DNA of 64,000 nucleotides, taken from NCBI GenBank assembly GCA_041396705.1, contig JAWKYB010000011.1, forward strand, positions 1 through 64,000, written 5' to 3'. Below are positions 24,112 to 33,600 of the stretch, piece after piece. Each line of letters begins with the position of its first letter. Positions within the stretch are counted from its first letter, which is position 1. The stretch comes from Alphaproteobacteria bacterium. Lineage in GTDB: Bacteria; Pseudomonadota; Alphaproteobacteria; CALKHQ01. The translations under genes were made by a program, and so were the position numbers. The notes beneath the pieces are model-generated. The model ran no database searches and was not told the DNA's origin. It was given only the letters and a program-made list of their open reading frames with translations.

Positions 24112-26187
24112 ATGGCGCGTATCGGCGTTGATGTCGGTGGAACGAACACCGATCTTGTCCTGGAGGCGAATGGCGCCGTCTTTTTCCACAAGGTGCCCAG
24201 CACGCCGCAGGACCAGTCCGACGGCACCCTGCGCGGCATCCGGGAAATCTGCGAGCGCAACGGCGTTCCGCTGTCCGATCTCGACCTCGTCGTCCACGGC
24301 ACCACGGTCGCGACCAACATCACGATCGAGCACAACGGCGCCGAGGTCGGGATGGTCACCACCCGCGGCTTCCGCGACATCCTGCACATCGGCCGGCACA
24401 AGCGGCCGCACAACTTCTCCCTGCACTTCGAGGTGCCGTGGCAGGACCGGCCGCTGGTCAAGCGGCGCAACCGGATCCCGGTCACCGAGCGGATCCTGCC
24501 GCCCGACGGCCGGGTCGAGACGCCGCTGGACGAGAACGACGTGCTGGCGGCGATCGAGGTGTTCAAGCGCCGCGGCCTGCAGTCGATCATCGTCTGCTTC
24601 ATGTTCTCGTTCATGAACAACGCCCACGAACTGCGTGCCAAGGAGATCATCCAGGCGCACATGCCCGATGCCTTCGTCTGGTGTTCCAGCGAGGTGGCCA
24701 ACGTCCTGCGCGAGTACGAGCGGTTCAGCACCACGGCGATGAACGCCTTCGTGGGCCCGAAGACCACGCGCTATCTGCGCCAGCTGGAAAGTCGGCTGAA
24801 GCAGAACGCGGTCGACGCGCGGCTGCGGGTGATCCAGTCCAACGGCGGCCTGGCCACGGTGGAGGCGTGCTCGCAGCGCGCGGTCAGCATCCTGATGTCG
24901 GGGCCGGCGGGCGGCGTGATCGGCGCCCGGGCCGAGGGCGCGCTGACCGGCCGCCGCAACCTGATCACTGTCGACATCGGCGGCACGTCGGCCGACATCA
25001 GCACGATCCCCAACGGCGAGATCAAGATCAAGAATCCGCGCGACACCTATGTCAACGGCCACCCGGTGCTGGTGCCGATGATCGACCTGGTCACCATCGG
25101 CGCGGGCGGCGGCTCGATCGCCTATCTCGACGAGGCCGGCGGCTTCCATGTCGGCCCGCGGTCCGCCGGCGCGGAGCCCGGCCCGGCATGCTACGGCCGT
25201 GGCGGCGACGAGCCTACGGTGACCGACGCCCAGGTCGTGCTCGGGCGGCTGGACCCCGATGCCGTGCTCGGCGGCGACCTGCCGATCGACCCGGACCTGG
25301 CGGCGCGGGCCATCGAACCCCGTGTGGCGCGCAAGCTAAGCATGTCGCTGACCGAGGCGGCGCTCGGCATCATCAAGGTGATCAACTCCAACATGGCGCT
25401 GGCGATCCGCTCGAACTCGGTGGCCAAGGGCGTCGATCCGCGCGACTACACGCTGATGCCGTTCGGCGGCGCCGGCCCACTGCACGGCGTGGCGCTGGCC
25501 GAGGCGATCGCCGCCAAGGACATCGTCGTCCCAGTCGCGCCGGGCATCACCGCGGCGATGGGCCTGCTGGTCACCGACATCCAGTACGAGCACACCGGCT
25601 CGGTCATCGCCACGCTGAACGACATCGGCGCCGACGCGCTACAGGCGATCAACGCGACCGTCGAGCAGCTGGAGCAGACCTGCCGGGCCGAGCTGACCGC
25701 CGACGGCATCGCGCCGGCCAAGCAGCTGATCCGCCGGATCGCCGAATGCCGCTATCACGGCCAGGGCTTCGAGCTGCGCGCCGCGATGCCGGACGGGCAG
25801 ATCGACGCCGCCGCCGTCGCCGCCATCGTCGCCGATTTCCACCGCCAGCATCGCCAGGACTACGGCTATGCCTTCGACGACAGCCCGGTCGAGCTGATCA
25901 CCATCCGGATCATCGGCGGGTCGCCGGTCGACCCGATGCGGCTGCCGACACTGCCGCAGGGCGACGGCAGCGAGGTGGAGGCGGCGCGGCTGGACGCGCG
26001 CAACACCGTGTTCGACGACGGCAGCGCGGTGATGACGCCGCGCTACAACCGCGGCCTGCTGCGGGCCGGCAATGTGGTTGCAGGGCCCGCGATCATCGTC
26101 CAGCATGATTCGACCACCGTCCTGCCTGCGGGTTATCGGGCCGCGGTGTCGGATCACGGACACCTTCTGATCACCCGTGCGCGTTGA
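24112..26187 (+). CDS. hyuA: Hydantoinase/oxoprolinase A-type subunit
   Basis: A 691-residue HyuA-family protein, normally the ATP-binding subunit that, with a HyuB subunit, hydrolyses cyclic amides (N-methylhydantoin, 5-oxoproline, related lactams) or acts in acetone/acetophenone carboxylase. The N-terminal phosphate loop is DVGGTNTD (family consensus DVGGTFTD), followed by VVHGTTVATN; the hydantoinase A core DIGGTSADIS and GAGGGSIAY lies near residues 290-330. hyuB follows at 26201, overlapping in transcription. The substrate is unknown. Confidence 0.9.
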   Translation: MARIGVDVGGTNTDLVLEANGAVFFHKVPSTPQDQSDGTLRGIREICERNGVPLSDLDLVVHGTTVATNITIEHNGAEVGMVTTRGFRDILHIGRHKRPHNFSLHFEVPWQDRPLVKRRNRIPVTERILPPDGRVETPLDENDVLAAIEVFKRRGLQSIIVCFMFSFMNNAHELRAKEIIQAHMPDAFVWCSSEVANVLREYERFSTTAMNAFVGPKTTRYLRQLESRLKQNAVDARLRVIQSNGGLATVEACSQRAVSILMSGPAGGVIGARAEGALTGRRNLITVDIGGTSADISTIPNGEIKIKNPRDTYVNGHPVLVPMIDLVTIGAGGGSIAYLDEAGGFHVGPRSAGAEPGPACYGRGGDEPTVTDAQVVLGRLDPDAVLGGDLPIDPDLAARAIEPRVARKLSMSLTEAALGIIKVINSNMALAIRSNSVAKGVDPRDYTLMPFGGAGPLHGVALAEAIAAKDIVVPVAPGITAAMGLLVTDIQYEHTGSVIATLNDIGADALQAINATVEQLEQTCRAELTADGIAPAKQLIRRIAECRYHGQGFELRAAMPDGQIDAAAVAAIVADFHRQHRQDYGYAFDDSPVELITIRIIGGSPVDPMRLPTLPQGDGSEVEAARLDARNTVFDDGSAVMTPRYNRGLLRAGNVVAGPAIIVQHDSTTVLPAGYRAAVSDHGHLLITRAR

Positions 26188-26200
26188 GGAGTCAGCCGCG

Positions 26201-27988
26201 ATGAGCGAAGCCGCCAGCGTCAACAAGCTCGATCCGATCACCCTGCAGGTCATATCCGGCGCGCTCGACACCATCGCGCAGGAGATGGGCCACGTGCTCT
26301 ACCGGATGTCGTTCTCCTCGATCATCCGCGAATCGCAGGACCTGGGCGCCGGCCTGTTCGACACCGAGTACAACACGCTGTGCGAATCGGAATCGACGCC
26401 GCTGCATATCGGCTCGCTCCCCGGCTACATGGCCGGCATCGAGCAGTGCTTGCAGGACGGCGAGTGGTACGAGGGCGACGTCGTCATCCACAACCACCCG
26501 TACTACGGCGCCAGCCATTCGCCCGACATCGCCATCGTCATCCCGATCTTCCACAACGGCGAGCTGGTCGGTTTTTCCGCCAACACCGCCCACCACCTGG
26601 ACATCGGCGCGGCGACGCCCGGCCTGATCATCGACATCCCGGACGTCTATGCCGAGGGCATGCTGTTCGCCGGCACCAAGCTGTACCGCAAGGGCGAGCG
26701 CAACGAGGCGATGTGGAACTACCTGCGCCACAACAGCCGGGCGGCCCGCCAGCTGCAGGACGATCTCGACGCCCAGATCGCGTCTGCCAGGCTGGGCGTG
26801 AAGCGCTTCCAGGAGCTGATCGAGAAATACGGGCGCGAGACGGTGCTGACCGCGACCCGGCAGCTGATGGACTACACCGAGAGCGTGATGCGCCAGCAGA
26901 TCGCCCAGATTCCCGACGGCGAGTATTTCGCCGAGGGCTTCCTCGACGACGACGGCAAGAACCGCGGCGTCAACCTGCCGATCAAGGTGCGGGTCGAGAT
27001 CAAGGGCGACAGCGCACTGGTCGACCTGACCGGGTCGGCCGACCAGGTCGAGACCGGGTTCAACGTGCCGTTCGAGGGCTCGACCAAGGTCGCCTGCTTC
27101 TGCGCCTTCCGCTCGCTGCTGCTGGATGCCGAGACCATGGGCCGCGGCGTGCCGACCAACGAGGGCTCGTTCCGGCCGATCAAGGTGCACGCGCCCAAGG
27201 GCTCGATCTTCAACCCAGCGTTTCCGGCCGCGGCCGAGGCGCGCTTCACCCAGTGCAACCGGATGATCGACCTGATCTACAAGGCGCTGGCGCCGGCGCT
27301 GCCGGACAAGATCATCGCCGGTAGCTCGGCCAGCCTGTCCTTCGCCGCCTATTCCGGCGTCCGCCCCGACGGCGCCTATTGGGTGTTCCTGGAGGTCAAC
27401 GAGGGTTCCTACGGCGGCCGGCCGCATTCCGACGGGCCGGACGCGGTCGACTCGCTGATGGCCAACACCCGCAACAACCCGCTGGAGGACCTGGCGGTCC
27501 ACATCCCGATGATCTGCGACCGCTACGAGCTGCGCGACGATGTGGTGCCGGGCGCCGGCAAGTTCCACGGCGGCATGGGCGTGGTCAAGGCGCAGCGCGT
27601 GCTGACCGACGGCTTCATCACCCACGAGTGCGAGCGGCACGAGGACGCGCCCTGGGGCGTGTTCGGCGGGCGCGACGGCGTGGTCGGCAAGGTCGAGATC
27701 TACAACGCCGGCCAGAACGCGCAGCGCGAGCAGGTGCCGGCCAAGTTCTCCGGCCTGCGGGTGCACGCCAACGACGTGATGGCGTTCTACGCGCCCTGCG
27801 GCGGCGGCTACGGCAATCCGCTGGAGCGCGAGCCGGCGCTGGTGCTGGACGACGTGCTCGACGACTACTACTCGGCCGACGTGGCCCGCGACGTCTACGG
27901 CGTGGTCGTCGACCTGGCTGCCGAGACCGTCGACCTGCCGGCCACCCAGGCCCTGCGTGCCCGAATGGGGGCCGTCGCCGCCGAATAG
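26201..27988 (+). CDS. hyuB: Hydantoinase/oxoprolinase B-type subunit
   Basis: A 595-residue HyuB-family protein. Characteristic stretches are DPITLQVISGALDTIAQEM at the N-terminus, NHPYYGASHSPDIA near residue 100 and the glycine-rich PCGGGYGNPLER near the C-terminus. It partners HyuA at 24112. ATG 26201 is chosen because GAGGAG lies about ten bases upstream. Its stop is 13 bases from the convergent stop of the enolase-family gene. Confidence 0.9.
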   Translation: MSEAASVNKLDPITLQVISGALDTIAQEMGHVLYRMSFSSIIRESQDLGAGLFDTEYNTLCESESTPLHIGSLPGYMAGIEQCLQDGEWYEGDVVIHNHPYYGASHSPDIAIVIPIFHNGELVGFSANTAHHLDIGAATPGLIIDIPDVYAEGMLFAGTKLYRKGERNEAMWNYLRHNSRAARQLQDDLDAQIASARLGVKRFQELIEKYGRETVLTATRQLMDYTESVMRQQIAQIPDGEYFAEGFLDDDGKNRGVNLPIKVRVEIKGDSALVDLTGSADQVETGFNVPFEGSTKVACFCAFRSLLLDAETMGRGVPTNEGSFRPIKVHAPKGSIFNPAFPAAAEARFTQCNRMIDLIYKALAPALPDKIIAGSSASLSFAAYSGVRPDGAYWVFLEVNEGSYGGRPHSDGPDAVDSLMANTRNNPLEDLAVHIPMICDRYELRDDVVPGAGKFHGGMGVVKAQRVLTDGFITHECERHEDAPWGVFGGRDGVVGKVEIYNAGQNAQREQVPAKFSGLRVHANDVMAFYAPCGGGYGNPLEREPALVLDDVLDDYYSADVARDVYGVVVDLAAETVDLPATQALRARMGAVAAE

Positions 27989-28001
27989 GCGGCGGGCGGC
28001 C

Positions 28002-29195
28002 TCAGGCCGGTTCGTCCTCGCTGCGCCCGCGGCCGCCGAAGGTTGCGGCGCCGGTGGCGACCCCGGCCATGTTCATGCTGCCGTCGAACAGCGGCACGTC
28101 GTAGGGCGCATAGGGAAAGCGGGCGCAGGCGTCCTCGTTCAGCTCGACGCCCAGTCCCGGCGTGGTCGGCGCCAGCAGGGCGCCGTCCTCGAAGGCCAGG
28201 TTCTCCCTGACCAGTTCCTTGCGCCACGGCACGTCGATCGACACCGTCTCGAACACCTTGAAGTTCGGGATCGCCACGGCGGTGTGCAGCGTCATCGCGT
28301 TCATCACCGGGCCGACCGGATTGTGCGGCGCGACCGGTATCAGATGCGCGTGGGCCAGGTGTGCGATCCGCTTGGTCTCGCCGAGCCCGCCGGCGTGGCT
28401 CACGTCCGGCTGCAGCACGTCGACCGCGTTGCGGGCCAGCGCCTCCAGGAACCGACCGGGCTCGTACCAGCGCTCGCCGGCGGCGATCGGCACCGGGCTC
28501 GCCCGACGCACCTCGGCCAGCGCGTCGATCGCCTCCGGCGGCGTCGGCTCCTCGATCCAGCTCAGATCGAAGCGGGCGAGCTCGCGGCACATGGCGATGG
28601 CGGTCGGCACGTTCAGCCGGCCGTGCACGTCGAGCATCAGGTCGATATCGGGGCCGACCGCGTCGCGCACCGCGGCGACGATCTCGATCGTCTGCCGGCG
28701 CTGCGCACGATCCATCTCGAGATCGGCGACGTCGAACGGGTCCCACTTCAAGGCCTTGTAGCCCATCGCCACCGCGTTGCGGGCGTTGGCGGCATACTGG
28801 TCGGGCGTGCGCGCGCCGTGGAACCAGTGGTTGGCATAGCAGGCGACGCGGTCGCGGTGGCGCCCGCCCAGCAGCTCGTAGACCGGCACGCCCAGCGCCT
28901 TGCCCTTGATGTCGAGCATGGCCGCCTCGACCGCGCCCAGCGCGGTACGGAACACCGCGCCGGTGCGCCAGTAGCTGTCGCGGTGCAGCGCTTCCACGGT
29001 CGCATCGACCGCAAACGGGTCGCGGCCGACGACGGCGCGCTCCAGCTCCTCCAGCCCGGCGACGACCGCTTTGGTCTTCCACTCCAGCGTCGCCTCGCCG
29101 ACGCCGTCGATGCCCTCGTCGGTGTACAGCTTGACGAAGACGAAGTTGGTGCGGCTGGCGTTGGCGACGAAGACCTTCTGGCCGACGATGCGCAT
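28002..29195 (-). CDS. Enolase-superfamily sugar-acid dehydratase, galactonate-dehydratase-like
   Basis: A 397-residue mandelate racemase/muconate lactonizing enzyme family protein. Metal ligands are D189, E215 and E241; general acid/base residues are H191 in LDVHGR and H291 in APHNPVGP, with E316. All six lie exactly six positions after the corresponding residues of Escherichia coli D-galactonate dehydratase as I know them (D183, H185, E209, E235, H285, E310). The reaction is therefore probably dehydration of D-galactonate or a close aldonate to a 2-keto-3-deoxy acid. It follows the VOC gene in a leftward pair next to an IclR regulator. Confidence 0.87.
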   Translation of the reverse strand: MRIVGQKVFVANASRTNFVFVKLYTDEGIDGVGEATLEWKTKAVVAGLEELERAVVGRDPFAVDATVEALHRDSYWRTGAVFRTALGAVEAAMLDIKGKALGVPVYELLGGRHRDRVACYANHWFHGARTPDQYAANARNAVAMGYKALKWDPFDVADLEMDRAQRRQTIEIVAAVRDAVGPDIDLMLDVHGRLNVPTAIAMCRELARFDLSWIEEPTPPEAIDALAEVRRASPVPIAAGERWYEPGRFLEALARNAVDVLQPDVSHAGGLGETKRIAHLAHAHLIPVAPHNPVGPVMNAMTLHTAVAIPNFKVFETVSIDVPWRKELVRENLAFEDGALLAPTTPGLGVELNEDACARFPYAPYDVPLFDGSMNMAGVATGAATFGGRGRSEDEPA

Positions 29196-29226
29196 GGCCG
29201 GCGTGCCCGTCCCGCCCGTGGGCCGG

Positions 29227-29661
29227 TCAGGCGGCGCGCAGGCGGGCGATGGCGTTCGCCTGCATGCTGTCGGCCGCCATCTGCATCAGCTCGATGCGGT
29301 GGCCGTCGGGGTCCTGGATCCAGGCCTGCCAGTTGCCGTCGGCGCCCAGCTTGTGCGGCTGCAGCAGCGCCACGCCGGCGGCGTCCAGCTCGCGCACCGC
29401 CTGCTCGATGTCCGGCACCGCCAGGCACATGTGGTTGTAGCCGACCGCCACCCGCTCCGGCGCGCGCTCGCCCTCGCCCTCCGGAAACAGCTCCAGGAAC
29501 TGCGTGTCGGTGACGCGCAGGTAGACCAGCCACAGGCTGCCGTCGTCACGGGTCAGGCGCATCAACTCCTGCAGGCCGAGCCGGCCGACATAGAAGGCGA
29601 TGGCGCGGTCCATGTCCTTCACGCGCAGCGCGACATGGGCGATCGAGGAGACGGTCAGCAT
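29227..29661 (-). CDS. Glyoxalase/VOC-family protein
   Basis: A 144-residue protein of the vicinal-oxygen-chelate fold with two beta-alpha-beta-beta-beta modules. Likely metal ligands are the His in IAHVAL, Glu in QFLELF, His in GYNHMCLAV and Glu in HRIELMQ. The reaction is unknown; lactoylglutathione-lyase-like activity or an epimerase/dioxygenase role are options. GAGGAAAA precedes the start. It is the first gene of the leftward pair with the galactonate-dehydratase-like enzyme, divergent from the IclR gene. Confidence 0.82.
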   Translation of the reverse strand: MLTVSSIAHVALRVKDMDRAIAFYVGRLGLQELMRLTRDDGSLWLVYLRVTDTQFLELFPEGEGERAPERVAVGYNHMCLAVPDIEQAVRELDAAGVALLQPHKLGADGNWQAWIQDPDGHRIELMQMAADSMQANAIARLRAA

Positions 29662-29746
29662 GGGGCGTTTTCCTCTATGCTGGGCATGCAGGCCCGCGGA
29701 TTCGCCGTCTGCGCGGCGTCGGTCGCGCCGGCTGGCGCCGATGCAT

Positions 29747-29772
29747 GTTCAGATATGAACTTGGACAGTTCA
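29747..29772. promoter_or_regulatory. Candidate IclR operator at the regulator gene
   Basis: GTTCAGATATGAAC (29747-29760) has 5-bp inverted arms GTTCA and TGAAC. A second, overlapping inverted repeat, TGAACT (29756-29761) and AGTTCA (29767-29772), extends it. The first half matches the perfect palindrome GTTCATATATGAAC at 37492-37505 at 13 of 14 positions. It lies in the 93-base gap between the divergent VOC and IclR genes and touches the IclR start. Confidence 0.65.
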
Positions 29773-30606
29773 AATCCGTATGCTAATCCGAAGCCGCCTG
29801 CTGTCAACAACCGTGCGAGCGCCGTGCCCGACGATAGCCGTGATCCCGCCGCGAAGCATACCATCCCGGTGATCGACCGGATGATGGACGTGCTGAACGA
29901 GATCGGCCGCCGCGAGGCCGGCGCCGGCATCCGCGAATTGACCGACGTGCTCGGGGTGCCGCGCACCACCACATACCGCATCCTCAACACGCTGCAGCGC
30001 CACGACATGGTGCGGCGCGACGAGACCGGCGCCTATCACCTGGGCCGCCACCTGCTGTCGCTGGCGTCGCACGTCTCGGCCAAAGTGGCGGAGATCGACC
30101 TGGCGGCGATCGGCCAGCCCTTTCTCGACCGGCTCGCCGCCGAGCTGGGCGAGGGCGTCAAGCTCAGCGTGATCGACCGCGACGGCGTGCTGGTGCTCGC
30201 CGTCGCCCAGGGCCGGCGCGAATATGCGCTGACCGTTTCGGCCGGCCAGCGCCTGCCCGCCCATGCGGGCGCGGCCGGCAAGCTGCTGCTCGCCCACCAG
30301 CCGCCCGACGAGATCGAGCGCTGGCTGGCCCGGCCGCTGCCGGAATACACCGCGAAGACCCTGACCGACCCGGCCCGTCTGCGCCGGGAGCTGGCACGGA
30401 TCGTGCGTGTCGGCTGGGCGCAGGACAAGGGCGAGACGGCGCCCAGCATCCAGGCCTTCGCCGCGCCGGTGTTCGGCGCGTCGGGGCGGCTGCTGGCGGC
30501 GCTCAGCGTACCGTTCCTGGCCGGCACGCCGGCGGAGCGGATGGAGGCGATCCGCCGGGCCGCGATCGACGCAGGCCGCGGGCTGAGCGCGGCGATGCCG
30601 GGCTGA
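29755..30606 (+). CDS. IclR-family transcriptional regulator
   Basis: About 283 residues. The winged helix lies near residues 40-90 (GIRELTDVLGVPRTTTYRIL), followed by an IclR effector domain (VKLSVIDRDGVLVLAVAQG, then LPAHAGAAGKLLLA). The start is uncertain: ATG 29755 lies inside a candidate operator and lacks a Shine-Dalgarno; GTG 29824 is an alternative and the frame also extends upstream. It probably controls the divergent dehydratase/VOC genes and, from the shared palindrome, the sugar-acid cluster at 37.5 kb. Confidence 0.87.
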   Translation: MNLDSSNPYANPKPPAVNNRASAVPDDSRDPAAKHTIPVIDRMMDVLNEIGRREAGAGIRELTDVLGVPRTTTYRILNTLQRHDMVRRDETGAYHLGRHLLSLASHVSAKVAEIDLAAIGQPFLDRLAAELGEGVKLSVIDRDGVLVLAVAQGRREYALTVSAGQRLPAHAGAAGKLLLAHQPPDEIERWLARPLPEYTAKTLTDPARLRRELARIVRVGWAQDKGETAPSIQAFAAPVFGASGRLLAALSVPFLAGTPAERMEAIRRAAIDAGRGLSAAMPG

Positions 30607-30625
30607 GCGCCGGTCCGTCGGCGCT
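30606..30625 (+). terminator. Weak hairpin after the IclR gene
   Basis: AGCGCCG (30606-30612) pairs with CGGCGCT (30619-30625) around a six-base loop; it starts in the last base of the stop codon and is followed by TTCGATTC, not a proper T-tract. Confidence 0.35.
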
Positions 30626-30697
30626 TCGATTCAGGGCGACAAGCCGGCCGCCAGCGGCGAAACTCGCCCGTCCCAGACCGCAGTCGCCGGAAGGCCC

Positions 30698-33600
30698 ATG
30701 TCGATTCGTGCCGCGCTCTATCACCTGACCCACTATCGCTACGACCGGCCGGTGCGGCTGGGACCGCAGATCGTCCGCCTGCATCCGGCGCCGCATGCGC
30801 GCACCAAGGTGCTGGCCCATGCGCTCAAGGTCGCGCCGGTGCAGCACTTCGTGAACGTCCAGCAGGACCCCTACGGCAATTTCCTGGCCCGGTTCGTTTT
30901 CCCGGAGCCGGTGCGCGAGCTGAAGATCGAGGTCGACCTGGTCGCCGACATGTCGGTTTACAACCCGTTCGACTTCTTCGTGGAGCCGGAGGCGGAGCGC
31001 TGGCCGTTCCCCTATCCGGCGACGTTCGAGGACGACCTCGCCATCTACCTGAAGCCGGACCCGGCCGGCCCGCTGCTGCAGGAATTCCTCGCTTCCATCG
31101 ACCGCACGCCGACCAATACGGTGCAGTTCGTCGTCGACCTCAACGCGCGGATCGAGCAGGACATCGACTATGTGATCCGGATGGAGCCGGGGGTGCAGAC
31201 GCCGGAGGAAACCCTGGCGGCGCGCCGCGGCTCCTGCCGCGATTCCGGCTGGCTGATGGTCCAGGCGTGCCGCCATCTCGGTCTCGCCGCGCGCTTCGTC
31301 TCCGGCTACCTGATCCAGCTCAAGCCCGACGTCGAGGCGCTGGACGGGCCCAAGGGCACCGACCGCGACTTCACCGACCTGCACGCCTGGGCCGAGGTCT
31401 ACATCCCCGGCGCGGGCTGGATCGGGCTCGACCCGACCTCCGGCCTGCTGACCGGCGAGAGCCATATCCCGCTGGCGGCGACGCCGCACTATCGCAATGC
31501 CGCGCCGGTATCGGGCGCGCTGCTCGACCCCGCCGAGACCGACTTCGACTTCGACATGCAGGTCATGCGGGTCGCCGAGCATCCGCGAATCACGTTGCCG
31601 TTCTCCGATGCGGCCTGGGATGCGCTGAACGCGCTGGGCGAGCAGGTGGATGCGACGCTCGCAGCGGACGACGTGCGGCTGACGATGGGCGGCGAGCCCA
31701 CCTTCGTGTCGATCGACGATTTCGAGTCGGCGGAGTGGAACACCGCCGCCGTCGGCCCGACCAAGCGCGACCTGGCCGACCGGCTGATCCGGCGGCTGCG
31801 CCACGAGTTCGCGCCGGGCGGCTTCCTGCACTACGGCCAGGGCAAGTGGTATCCGGGCGAAAGCCTGCCGCGCTGGACCTTCTCGCTGTACTGGCGCGGC
31901 GACGGCAAGCCGATCTGGACCGACCCGGACCTGATCGCGCCGGAGGCCGGCGCAGGCGGCGCCGAGACCGAGGACGCGGAACGCCTGCTCGGGCACATGG
32001 CGGAGGCGCTGGGCCTGACCGGCGAGACGATCCAGCCGGCCTTCGAGGACCCGGCCGAGTGGCTGCTGAAGGAAGCCAACCTGCCCGACAACGTCGACCC
32101 GTCCGACAGCAGGCTGAAGGACCCGGAGGAGCGGGCGCGGATGGCGGCCGTGTTCGGGCGCGGGCTGACCGTGCCCAGCGGCTATGTGCTGCCGGTGCAG
32201 GCGTGGCAGGCCCGGTCGGGCGAGCGGCGCTGGAAGACCGAGAAATGGCGCACCCGGCGCGGCAGGCTGTTCCTGGTGCCGGGCGACTCGCCGGTCGGCT
32301 ATCGCCTGCCGCTGGGTTCGCTGCCCCATGTCGGCGCGCGCGACTTCCCCTACATCGTGCCTGCGGACCCGTCGGAAGTGCGGCCGACGCTGCCGGACCC
32401 CGGCGACATGCTCGCCCGCCGGCGCGCCCACGACGCCGACGGTCCGGCGCCGGAGGCGCCGCAGCAGCGCGAGGCGTCGTTCACCGAGGCGTCGCCGGGC
32501 CAGGACCGGGTCGAGCAGGTGCTCAGCGCGATCGAGGGCCTGGTCCGCACCGCGGTCGCGGTCGAGACGCGGCACGGCCGGCTGTGCGTGTTCCTGCCGC
32601 CGGTGGAGCGGCTGGAGGACTATCTCGAGCTGGTCGCCGCGGCGGAGGCGGCGGCGCAGGCGCTCGGGCTGCCGGTCCATATCGAGGGCTATGCGCCGCC
32701 GCAGGACCCGCGCCTCAACGTCATCCGCGTGGCGCCGGACCCGGGCGTGATCGAGGTCAACATCCACCCGTCGGCGCGCTGGCGCGACTGCGTCGACACC
32801 ACCGTCAGGCTCTACGAGGCGGCGCGGCAGACACGGCTCGGCGCCGACAAGTTCATGATCGATGGCCGGCACACCGGCACCGGCGGCGGCAACCATGTCG
32901 TGGTCGGCGGCGCGACGCCGAACGACAGCCCGTTCCTGCGCCGGCCCGACCTGATGAAGAGCCTGGTGCTGCACTGGCAGCGGCACCCGTCGCTGTCCTA
33001 CCTGTTCTCCGGCCTGTTCATCGGGCCGACCAGCCAGGCGCCGCGCCTCGACGAGGCGCGGCACGACTCGCTCTACGAGCTGGAGATCGCGCTGGCACAG
33101 GTGCCGCTGCCGGGCCAGGGCACGCCGCCGCCGCCCTGGCTGGTCGACCGCCTGTTCCGCAACCTGCTGGTCGACGTCACCGGCAACACCCACCGCTCCG
33201 AGATCTGCATCGACAAGCTGTTCTCGCCCGACGGCCCGACCGGGCGGCTGGGGCTGGTCGAGTTCCGCGGCTTCGAGATGCCGCCGCATCCGCGCATGAG
33301 CCTGGCGCAGCAGCTGCTGGTGCGCGCCCTGATCGCGCGGCTGTGGCGGGCGCCGCTGGAGGGGCGGTTCGTGCGCTGGGGCACCGCGCTGGCCGATCGC
33401 TTCATGCTGCCGCACTATGTCTGGGCCGACTTCCTCGACGTGCTCGACGACCTGCGCGCCTACGGCTTCGCCTTCGACCCGGCCTGGTTCGCGGCGCAGC
33501 TCGAGTTCCGCTTCCCCTTCTGCGGCGAGGTGGACTACGACGGCGTCAGGATGGAACTTCGCCAGGCCCTGGAGCCTTGGCACGTAATGGGCGAGCAGGG

